Both the position numbers and the translations under genes were made by a program. From positions 1 through 64,000 of the forward strand of contig MU626347.1 of NCBI GenBank assembly GCA_025603075.1: a DNA stretch of 64,000 bases, read 5' to 3'. The notes under the pieces were generated by a model. The model was not told the DNA's origin. It searched no databases and worked only from the letters and a program-made list of their open reading frames with translations. Source of the DNA: Neoconidiobolus thromboides FSU 785 (Eukaryota > Entomophthoromycota > Entomophthoromycetes > Entomophthorales > Neoconidiobolaceae). Every line of letters starts with the position of its first letter. Within the stretch, counting starts at the first letter, position 1. This document shows, in pieces, positions 23,295 to 32,161 of the stretch.

Positions 23295-23905
23295 TTATTC
23301 TTCTTCTTCTTCTTCAGCACCACCGGATGACTTTTGACGACGACGCTTTACACGACCTGGACGACCTCCACCATATGGAGAGGTGAGGGCAAAGTCGATG
23401 TGTTTTTGGGATTCAAGACGGACAACGAAAGAAGGAACATTGACAATTTGTTTTCCAACACTATTCACAAAATTAGTTTTTATAAACAAAATAGTTAATA
23501 TACTTACCGAATGTGACGTTGACGGATCAAAACACGGGCATGATGGATAGACTTAGCTAAACCGAGTTTGAAAACTTGGGTTTGAAGACGACGTTCTAAG
23601 AAATCTTCGATCTTAAGACCAAGTACATAATCGAGCTTAGCCTTGGTTTCATCTAAGACACCAATACGAATAAGACGACGGATAAGTGCGTTACCTTCGA
23701 AAAGACGACGGGAGTCTTTTTCATCTAAGGTTAAGAGCTCACGAGCAGCACGACGGATGTTGGAAAGGATATAACCAATACGCCAGATTTCACGCTTATT
23801 ACGGAGACCATACTCACCAACCAATTTTAATTCTTGATCGATACGTTCACTTTCGAAAGGACGTCTTGGGACCTTAGCGGTTTTAGAATAGTTTCTTGGT
23901 GGCAT
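23295..23905 (-). CDS. RPS9: 40S ribosomal protein uS4 (RPS9)
   Basis: A 187-residue protein in two exons (23508-23905 and 23295-23460). It is a core protein of the small ribosomal subunit and binds 18S rRNA early in assembly. The sequence follows the eukaryotic RPS9 pattern throughout: [18 protein letters not shown] at the start, then [10 protein letters not shown] and the S4 RNA-binding domain ([20 protein letters not shown], then [12 protein letters not shown]). The end is a basic stretch ([12 protein letters not shown]) followed by an acidic Glu run. Codon use is visibly richer in G and C than in neighbours, as expected for a highly expressed gene. The single intron splits an Arg codon at the end of the S4 domain. 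Confidence 0.97.
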
Positions 23906-24993
23906 TCTTAGTTAAATAGTGTAGGAACCTTTTAAAAAATAACTGGTTACTGACGCCGAAAAGAGAGATTCTTTCTTAATTTACCCTAGCTTTAAAAATT
24001 TGGCAAAATTTTTTAAATGGAATGAAAATTTTATAAACTCCCAAAAAATTGGAGAGGATTGAAATTTTTGTCCAATGATATTAAAGTATTCAAGGTATTT
24101 ATTTGCAAATGAATGGTCAATTTTGAAACAAAATTTGCTATCTGCAAAATTTTAATTCGAGTTAAATAATAATAGCAAAATAACCTGGCTATTTATTACT
24201 GCACTTAATAATATAATGAAGCTAATATTAAATTGCCTTGTATATTATCTTGGACTTTCATTAAAACTTTTTTAAGTACATTGACAAAAAAAGCTAAACT
24301 ATAATTATTATAACAGTAGCTTTTTTAATATGTAAAACGTCAAAAACGCTAATAAAATAAAAAGCAAAAAATATAACTATAGTACTGACTTAAAAGAAAT
24401 GTTTATAAAATAATATAGACTTATATTTATAATGAGGATGTTTTTTTAGTTTTATCACTTTTTCCACTTTTTAAGCGCTGTTTGAGTGGGAAGATTGTTA
24501 ATAAAATTCTTAAACACAAAAAAACATCCTCTAACGATAATAGTTCAAAACCTTTTGTTATATCTAATCAGTAAAGTTTTAATTAGAAATATTATGCCTT
24601 TACAAAAACTAACCTTGTGTCAAATAACTATTAACTTATACTTGTTAATCAAGACTTGGGTTTAAACCTTTATTAAAAATTAAATATAGCTGTAAATTTA
24701 AAATGTTATATATTAAGCTTGTAACAATGGATTATACAATAAGAGTTTTTCCACACGGGGTATTAAAAATAACATAGTTTTAACTAAATATCGTTTATTA
24801 AGTACAGAAAGTTAAATGAACGATTGTTTTGCTTAGGTATTTTGTCATTTTTAAATTTGCAATTAGTTCAACTTATAAGCACATTATCAAACTAAAAAAT
24901 TAAAACAAAGAAAAATAAAATGAATCTTTGTGTTTTAATAAAAAAATAGTTTTTAAGAGTTGGAGTAGATAGTATTATACGGCATAAAACAAG
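23906..24993. other. AT-rich intergenic region
   Basis: About 1.1 kb between uS4 and CENP-W, which are transcribed away from each other. Foldback element copy 10 lies in its middle. Nothing else was recognised. Confidence 0.6.
24432..24532 (-). mobile_element. MITE-like foldback element, copy 10
   Basis: Begins ATGAGGATGTTTTTTTAG and ends ACAAAAAAACATCCTC. Reverse orientation with a TTTTTAAGCGCTGTTTGAG core. Confidence 0.85.
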
Positions 24994-25278
24994 ATGAAAA
25001 AAGAGATCGCACAACCACAAAGAAATAGGATTAGAAAAATCATTAAGGCTCATCAGCCTGATTTTAAACTAGGAAAGAATACTGACATTTTAGTAAGATT
25101 TAATGCTAGGATGGATTTAAATAAATAGCTAACGTCTATTTAGGTTTATCATAACTATCTACTTTTTATGAAGCGCTTATTGACAGAAGCCAAGCAAGCG
25201 GCTATAAGTCAAAAGGAAACTACCATACATTCAAATCATATCAACTCAGTCACTGATGTAAGGATGGCTAATGATTAA
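24994..25278 (+). CDS. CENPW: CENP-W-like histone-fold kinetochore protein
   Basis: A 77-residue protein in two exons (24994-25092 and 25144-25278), joined in phase 0 by removing a 51 bp intron. CENP-W pairs with CENP-T through a histone fold and is part of the inner kinetochore (yeast Wip1). The match is by pattern: a basic N-terminus (RNRIRKIIKAHQPDFKLGK), then DILVYHNYLLFMKRLLTEAK, then ETTIHSNHINSV. This follows human CENP-W region by region: Arg/Lys helix, KSGDLLVHLNCLLFVHRL-type central helix, and an HV-type last helix. The length suits the family (human 88). The gene is too short and too split to appear as a long ORF. It converges on the CENP-A gene ~700 bp away. Confidence 0.72.
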
Positions 25279-25995
25279 TTTAGTTAGTACTAATATTACT
25301 TAATAGAAAGTTCTACAAGAGTTCAGAGGGTAAAGAGTAAAGAGTCCTAATATGCTTTATACTGCTTAAATTTATTAAATTTTTGTTTACTGTTTATTTA
25401 TTTTTATTAGTTTGTAGTTAGGGATTTTAATTGACCGACATATTGTTCTACATATATTTTCAACTTGCTGTTTTGCTTGAAATATTTACTGATAACGAGA
25501 AACAAGAACAATTTGAAGTTTTTTTTTCAAAGATTATATAAATTTAAAGTCCATTTGACATTTTCTAAAATTTTAAAGTTGGAGTAATCCTTTAATTCTT
25601 TTATTTTTAATCTCAATATATTTAAGTTGGAAGAGTTAAATGAATATACTGAATAGAAGTGAAACCATGTAAAATTCCATTCCTTTTTGAAAAAGTTATT
25701 TTAACTATATCATATCTATTTGCCTTTTCAACCTCTATTTTATGTATGCTAATCTCATAAATTCTCTAATGCCTTTGACCAAACATAAAATAGAATAAAC
25801 TCACATTGGCGCTTAGCTAAAAGGATTGAAAGACACTTTAGAACCTTAATAAGTTAGACTTAATACCACTTAATTCGTGTTATGATGTTCAATTCACCAA
25901 AGTTTATTTAAACAACTTAAACACTAAAAAGGTAAAATATAATTTATGATTAAAAGGATTGTAAAACAATAATTTAACGATTCATCGCTCTATGA
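25279..25995. other. Intergenic region between convergent CENP-W and CENP-A genes
   Basis: About 720 bp, AT-rich, holding the 3' ends of both genes. No repeat copy or further gene was recognised. Confidence 0.55.
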
Positions 25996-26613
<618 letters not shown>

Positions 26614-27549
26614 TATTCATAAAAGATTCCTTTTTTTTCTTCTGAATGTATTTATCTTACGTACAACCAATTAAAGTTAGCTTAGAAGGCCTTTATTTTA
26701 TTTGCTAGAAACGCGTTGAAGGATAGTTATTCGTGTTTATGGTATGAAATTTGATCATTTTATTGGTTATTTAGGTCGCACTTTGATTGGATTAAAGTGG
26801 TTATTTAAACATAATTGGTAAATTCCATTCAATCGTTTAATTGGACATTAGTTATTATAACTACTTTAGATATCTGCTACTTTATTTTTGAAAACAAAAT
26901 TAATAGGATGGCAAAAAAAGAAATATGATCAGAACAAATGATTAGAGAGTAAAAATCATAACAGCCTTAAAAAATAATTAAAATAGCATAATTAACTAGA
27001 GTGTAAAGGATCGAACATGTAAACAGAGCTTCTATAGCTATGTCATATGCTTCTGTCGGATACATAAGAATACTTAAAGGTCTAATTTAGCCCAGGTTTA
27101 ATAAAGACATCAATTTCTCTGAATAGTCTTTTTAATTTATAAGATATACTTTTATGATACTGAATTAGTAATTAATATAAAAATAGTGTCACAATGTTTA
27201 AATTTCTTACAGAGTATAAAGATCTATATTGTTTATGGCTCAAGACTAGTAATTGGTAGTGTGTTTTTGCTATTTTCTATATTTTTCAAAGGTAGCTTAT
27301 TGAGCTATAATATTTACTTCTAAAACTTTCTAGCTCTAAAGTAAAATTAAAACATTTTAATGAAAAGCGTTACTTTGGTATGTAGTAATACACAAGCTTT
27401 ATTATATTAAGTTTCTATCAATTCTTTTAAGCCATACCTCTAATGATAATTTTTGTTAAAAGTTTAATACAGGTGTGTAAACTAAAATAAAACTACAAAA
27501 ACAAATTCAAAAATTATTAAGTTTATTAAATGGAATGCAGCAATTAAAA
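26614..27549. other. AT-rich intergenic region
   Basis: About 0.9 kb. It should contain the CENP-A promoter next to 26613. I see no TATA box, no repeat copy and no further gene. Confidence 0.55.
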
Positions 27550-27963
27550 TCAAGAATCGTAGTCATTATAATCATCATAGTCGTTGTAGTTATCATAGTC
27601 ATCGTGATCTTTGTAGTCGTTATCATAATCATTATCACTATAGTCATCATAGTCTTTGTATTTATGCTTGCGCTTCTTATTACATTTCCCTCCTCTACGA
27701 CTACATCCGTCAACAATGACCGTATTTACAATATCAATATTAGTGCCGCCAGAAGATGGTGGAGGTGGCGGTGGTGGCGGGAAAAAGCTAAGGGCTCTAG
27801 TGTCGACTGGATTTTGAGCTACTGGCTGGGTAGCTTCTTTAGGCTGATCTAGACTCAAATCACCAACCAAGGGTTTGGTTAGTTCAGTTAATGGGCTAGT
27901 TTCGCCAGCAGGGAAAGCGGTTATTAGGTTTACAGTAATTGCTAACAAAAAGAATTTGTTCAT
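27550..27963 (-). CDS. Small secreted protein 1: poly-Pro, Cys pair, Asp/Tyr repeat tail
   Basis: Not a recognised family. A 137-residue single-exon protein. A signal peptide (MNKFFLLAITVNLITAFPAG) leads into a short propeptide-like stretch. Then come eight prolines, a small core (NIDIVNTVIVDGCSRRGGKC) with a Cys-x6-Cys pair, a Lys/Arg patch (NKKRKHKYK), and a 37-residue tail of Asp, Tyr and Asn in DYDDY/NDYD units. The next two genes share the layout and the core motif N-I-x-I-x-N-x-[V/I]-x-V, so the three form a local family. A secreted, possibly cell-wall or matrix protein is likely; metal or polymer binding by the Asp/Tyr tail is speculation. It is transcribed divergently from 28238-28651. 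Confidence 0.75.
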   Translation of the reverse strand: MNKFFLLAITVNLITAFPAGETSPLTELTKPLVGDLSLDQPKEATQPVAQNPVDTRALSFFPPPPPPPPSSGGTNIDIVNTVIVDGCSRRGGKCNKKRKHKYKDYDDYSDNDYDNDYKDHDDYDNYNDYDDYNDYDS

Positions 27964-28005
27964 TTTAATTATTAATTATGGAAATTATATTAATTCTCTA
28001 TGTAG

Positions 28006-28013
28006 TTTATATA
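28006..28013 (-). promoter_or_regulatory. TATA box of secreted protein 1
   Basis: TATATAAA on the minus strand, 43-50 bp upstream of the ATG at 27963. Confidence 0.45.
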
Positions 28014-28183
28014 CTTTACTAATTTAGTGTCTATTTTTTAGTTGATATTAAATTATGCCGTTGTGAAAATCTTAAACTTTGAATTTAATATTTATCAACG
28101 CTAATTTAACTTTTAGTCCAAATAAAAATGATCAAATTTTAAAAATAAACTAACGTATAAATAAATAATTCAATTAATCAACA

Positions 28184-28193
28184 TATATAAATA
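28184..28193 (+). promoter_or_regulatory. TATA box of secreted protein 2
   Basis: TATATAAATA, 45-54 bp upstream of the ATG at 28238. It faces the TATA box of secreted protein 1 inside a 274 bp divergent promoter. Confidence 0.45.
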
Positions 28194-28237
28194 TAAACCT
28201 AAAATATAGTTGCATCAAAAATTAATATTACATCAAA

Positions 28238-28651
28238 ATGATTATTCCTAAACTATTAATTAATTTAATCTATCTAATTTTAATAAGTAATACATCGAGT
28301 TCCTTAATACCACTCATTAAAACCACCAATCTAATAACACAAGTATTAACTAACAACAAGCCTCTTTCTTCTATACCTAATGACTTAAATAATAACAAAG
28401 AGCTCTTAATTCCGTTAAAAAAGTTTACAAAATTGAACAAAAATGAACCAATAATACCTTTAAGTAAAATATTAAAATTAAATAATAACAATAACTATTA
28501 TCGAGATTATTATAGTAATCAAAACCAAAATATTCGTATCAATAATTATATTTATGTCCAACATTACTGCCAACGCTATGATTGTTACGAAGATAATGAA
28601 TATTATTATGTTCCAGAGTATGATAGTGAGTATTATGATTATAATAAATAA
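28238..28651 (+). CDS. Small secreted protein 2: core motif, Cys pair, Glu/Asp/Tyr tail
   Basis: Not a recognised family. A 137-residue single-exon protein, the same length as secreted protein 1. A signal peptide (LINLIYLILISNTSSS) is followed by IPLIKTTNLITQVLTNNK, which matches IPLDASKPGKLVAQLIADNN in secreted protein 3. The core NIRINNYIYVQHYCQRYDC repeats the N-I-x-I-x-N pattern and has a close Cys pair, as in protein 1. The tail is acidic and Tyr-rich (EDNEYYYVPEYDSEYYDYNK). There is no poly-Pro run; an Asn/Tyr stretch takes its place. It is divergent from protein 1 and convergent with protein 3. A short TAAATAAATAAA run follows the stop. Confidence 0.7.
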   Translation: MIIPKLLINLIYLILISNTSSSLIPLIKTTNLITQVLTNNKPLSSIPNDLNNNKELLIPLKKFTKLNKNEPIIPLSKILKLNNNNNYYRDYYSNQNQNIRINNYIYVQHYCQRYDCYEDNEYYYVPEYDSEYYDYNK

Positions 28652-28860
28652 ATAAATAAATAAATTTCCTAATTAATGTGACTTATAATTATTTGCTTTT
28701 TCACTTCAAATTACTGATTGTAATTTATATCAATACTATATTAACGATTATTAAAATGTATTATCGTTTTTAAAAAATTAGACCTTTTCAAAAATAAACA
28801 ACCTTAAATCATTATGTCTTCATTTATTAAAAAGTTATATTAAATAATTAAATGTTAGTC

Positions 28861-29322
28861 CTATTCCTCAATCTCTGCAATCTCCATATCCTGCTGTGCA
28901 TTCAGCCCTGGATTACCCTGCTGCATTGAAATGGGATTAGGGTTCATTGTTTGAGTAGGTTGTGGTTGTTGGTTATCATTTAGTACAATGGGTGGAAAAA
29001 CAGGTGGAGGAGGTTGAGGATCACTAGGATCATAAGGGTAAGTATGAGAGTTATATGGATCAAAAGGGTTATATGGGTTATATGGGTTATAAGGGTGTTT
29101 ATCATCGTCATCGTTACCATAACCACTCACCCTTACATCATTTCTTATACGTATATTATTGGGTTGTGGTCTTGGTGGTGGTGGTGGTGGTGGTCTTATA
29201 AAAGCATTACTACCAACTGCATTATTATCAGCTATTAACTGAGCTACCAGTTTTCCAGGTTTGGAGGCATCCAAAGGGATACTGGAAACTAGTGGTAATA
29301 ATAGAAGGGAATATAATTTCAT
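28861..29322 (-). CDS. Small secreted protein 3: poly-Pro, core motif, Asn-Pro-Tyr repeats
   Basis: Not a recognised family. A 153-residue single-exon protein. A short signal peptide (MKLYSLLLLPLVSSIP) is followed by the family's conserved L-V-A-Q-L-I-A-D-N stretch. A seven-Pro run leads to the core NNIRIRNDVRVSGYG, which here lacks the Cys pair. An acidic patch (NDDDDK) precedes NPY repeats (PYNPYNPYNPFDPY) and a second Pro run. The C-terminus is Gln/Asn/Pro-rich. It is clearly a relative of the two genes to its left but has diverged in the tail. A role at the cell surface or in the secreted matrix is inferred only from composition. Confidence 0.75.
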   Translation of the reverse strand: MKLYSLLLLPLVSSIPLDASKPGKLVAQLIADNNAVGSNAFIRPPPPPPPRPQPNNIRIRNDVRVSGYGNDDDDKHPYNPYNPYNPFDPYNSHTYPYDPSDPQPPPPVFPPIVLNDNQQPQPTQTMNPNPISMQQGNPGLNAQQDMEIAEIEE

Positions 29323-29980
29323 GGTTTATGGTCAGTAACTAAAAATGAATATTATTTTATTTATATGATTTTTTTATAATAGAATTTTTGTTGTTTTCAG
29401 TTGCTTTGGTTATTAAATTTAGTTGATCATTTTTTAGCTTAACTGTACAGTTTAATATTTTCCATTTTTACGTTGTTGACTAGGTATTTTAGTGATTTAA
29501 GTAATTATCTAATTGAGTATAGTTATTTATTAGGATATTTGTTTAATTTACTGTTTATTATCATTATTTAAAAATTTCTAAAACAAATATATAATTTAAG
29601 CTTTTTTTTTAAAAGTCTATTAAGCTCATTTCATTACTGTTGGCAAAAAAAAATACAAACTGTTTATTTATAAGTCATTATTTTTTAATAGAATTTTAGC
29701 AAACCATGTTATAATTTGAATAACCTAAAGGCGATTTGTATAGGAAAATCAAAAGCCCTTGGGTTGTTAGTTTTAAAAATGCCTTTTACAGTAAGTCAAA
29801 TAGGAGTCTTTCAAATAAAAAATCAAGATTTTGTAAGGAATGAAAGAATTTGATTAAGAAATGCCTAAATATAGCAGGATTTTTGTCAAAGATGCTGCTC
29901 ATGTCCTCAAACAGTGATATAAATGAGAGGGCAGTTTAAATAGGTGGCTATATGATTAAATAATAACAACTGAAAAATGG
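29323..29980. other. AT-rich intergenic region
   Basis: No gene recognised. Short coding-like scraps, such as a 24-codon frame from 29789 (MPFTVSQIGVFQIKNQDF), are broken by stops and not supported as a gene. Confidence 0.5.
29358..29365 (-). promoter_or_regulatory. TATA box of secreted protein 3
   Basis: TATAAATA on the minus strand, 36-43 bp upstream of the ATG at 29322. Confidence 0.45.
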
Positions 29981-30087
29981 TATGGGGGTGTCTTTTTTGG
30001 CTTCATTATTTTTTCCATCTTTTAAGCACTATTTGAGCGAAAAAATCGTTAATAAAATTCTTAAACACAAAAAAACATCGCCATATA
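29981..30087 (-). mobile_element. MITE-like foldback element, copy 11
   Basis: Begins TATGGGGGTGTCTTTTTTGG and ends AAAAAAACATCGCCATATA. Reverse orientation. Confidence 0.88.
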
Positions 30088-30369
30088 AAGTATAGTCAAA
30101 GGTCAGAAAAAGTAAAGAGGTTAGATAAGACGGCTGACATCAAGCAGACTAAAATAACCACATTCTCAAGGAAAGAATATTGGATTGAAAATCCTACAAG
30201 GGGGATTGTTTTATTATCGAAGCTAGTAATTAATTTGATTTTATATACATACAGGGATACAAAATCTTTGGAGTGAATGACAATGTATAAAAAACAAAAC
30301 AAAATGTTTGATGGATATTAAAGAGTTATTTATTTCTATTAGATTAATAATACATGAATTTTGAGAGAA

Positions 30370-31126
30370 CTAAATAGCAGTAGAATATCTTCTGGTAAGT
30401 ACTTCTGCATCTTTTTTAGAGTGAACTAGATGCTTTTCAACTTTACAAAGTTTTAACACTGCCAATCGAAGCTGTTCCTTTAAGCTCGAGTTCCTTATAT
30501 CCTCATTGATGGTATCCATTCTTATCTCATTGATTTTTCCTTCAAGTGCCTCTCTCTTGTCTTTTTTCTATAAATTTATTAATTTTTGATTTTTTTAGTT
30601 AATAGCCTTTACTTCAATTAATAACTGGGAAGTGTATTCAGCCATTAAAGCTAAAACACGTAGAAGTCTTAATACAACTAAAAATCTCCAAGCTCCATAA
30701 GTGATGTCTTTCCAACCTAGTTTTAGTAAAACTTCCATCACAATAAGGAAGATGATCAGTAATAAATCAAACACGCACCATATATTTTTTAAATATGTAA
30801 TCCCAAAGCCTAAGAATAGTTGTAATATAACTTCAACTAAGTAAAAGGTATTAAATATTAATAATACAACTGAAAGAATTAAGTTTGTTATTGTTTCTTT
30901 TTCGGCTGCTTCTTTAAATGTTTCTCTATCTTTTTAATAACGTTAAGTTTGCTAACTAAATAAATAAAAATCTACCTATGATCCTAATAACTGTTATTAA
31001 AACAAATTGGACAACAACCACAGTTGAAGAAAAGAACAAGAGCTGAAAGGAAGTCAATATAATATTGAATTTGACTTTTAGACTACTATCTTTCAATGAT
31101 TCCTTTCTTAAATCTTTTAACACCAT
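30370..31126 (-). CDS. Voltage-sensor-domain-only membrane protein (Hv1-like) with C-terminal coiled coil
   Basis: A 221-residue protein in three exons (30976-31126, 30613-30929, 30370-30567). It has four membrane segments and no pore: S1 ~21-50, S2 ~67-91 (FYLVEVILQLF with Glu83), S3 ~101-120 (WCVFDLLLIIF with Asp105) and S4 ~131-147 (WRFLVVLRLLRVLAL with Arg132, Arg138 and Arg141). Glu83 and Asp105 match the S2 and S3 acidic residues that pair with S4 arginines in voltage sensors. The tail (~157-215) is charged and should form a coiled coil, as in Hv1 proton channels, which dimerise that way. However, S1 lacks the mid-helix Asp that selects protons in Hv1, and the third S4 Arg of the Hv1 spacing is not there. 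The conducted ion, if any, is therefore open. The intron 1 acceptor is AAG, which is slightly weak. Confidence 0.72.
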
Positions 31127-31501
31127 AATTAATTAGGAAAATAAATAAAAAAATTAGATCTAATTTATTAATTGCTTTTGTTTTATATGTTGATTAATCA
31201 TCCGTTTCTTGTATTATTTGTTCCGATTTTTTTGAATCTTTAATATACTCTTAGATAGCACTATTCTATCATACTACCAATAAGCTACAACTAGAAGTAA
31301 AAATGTGACTAAAAATTGTAAACTAAATTTTAATGTTGATCATAACTATCATAGGGATGATCTATTGAATTAGTTTATACTCTTTTAATCATAAATTTTA
31401 TGAGCCATTTTTGGTCGTTACGTTAATTTCTTAAATCTTTATTTTTTTATTTAATCTTACATATTTTATAAGTGCACATCTATTAAATAACTAGCTAGAA
31501 A

Positions 31502-31681
31502 ATGACTTATACAATAGATATATCAAAACTTTCGATTTGTAGATGGTTGTTTATTTGTGTTGACTTATCTTCAAAAAACTGCTCCATTTCCAAACTATCC
31601 TTACCTTACCTTCCACACCTAACTAAAATAGAAGCTTCATTACAGCATATAGTAGATTTAGGAGCTCGAATTCGAAGCTAA
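31502..31681 (+). CDS. Small open frame, 59 residues, unidentified
   Basis: An open frame from ATG 31502 with composition that looks coding against its AT-rich surroundings (LPYLPHLTKIEASLQHIVDL). It could be a complete small protein, an exon of a longer gene (a donor-like GTAGAT follows QHI) or a decayed remnant. No family recognised. Confidence 0.25.
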   Translation: MTYTIDISKLSICRWLFICVDLSSKNCSISKLSLPYLPHLTKIEASLQHIVDLGARIRS

Positions 31682-32161
31682 GGGATTTTCAAAACTATAG
31701 GAGAATTATAAATCATAAGGATAGATATAAAATAATAAGTTTAGATAAAATTAACAAATAGTAGATAACTTTAATTATCAATTTGTAAAAATCAAAGACT
31801 TTACTGCCTTTTTTTTTTTTGCCTTGTTTGGATTAATTTATACAATACAAATGAACGCCACCTAGTATTATGGAGCAGTTAAAACAAAACTATTAAAACA
31901 CTTTACTCTAATCTTTCTTAAATTGATTCATTTATTGCCTTTTTTTGAATTTTAAAGCCAAAACCTCCCAGTATGTTAAAATACTAAAAGGCTCTGTGAG
32001 TTTAAAATTTAAAAAAACCCAAAAATATTCTTTTATGAAAAGAGTTTTAAAATTTCGGCTTAAAATAGTATTCTATTATTATGCTTTTTGGCACTTAAAG
32101 TATATATATAAAGAAAGTGACAACTATTTTAAAAATTTCATTTATTGACATATAAAATAAA

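Noticed and set aside
27507-27852. Open frames on both strands over the Asp/Tyr repeat (Met/Ile/Thr-rich or Val/Ile-rich proteins)
   Set aside because: They are shadows of the repetitive GAT-TAT codons of secreted protein 1, with no sensible signal or motif.
29014-29238. Plus-strand open frame with a long Trp run
   Set aside because: It is the antisense of the poly-Pro and NPY repeats of secreted protein 3.
30096-30302. 68-codon minus-strand frame
   Set aside because: Begins inside intergenic DNA next to a foldback element, with no homology-like pattern and no supporting splice or promoter signals.
31945-32148. 67-codon plus-strand frame next to the ENA stop
   Set aside because: Composition is that of AT-rich noncoding DNA (Lys/Phe/Tyr/Ile), with no motif and no plausible promoter, and it lies where the ENA 3' UTR should be.
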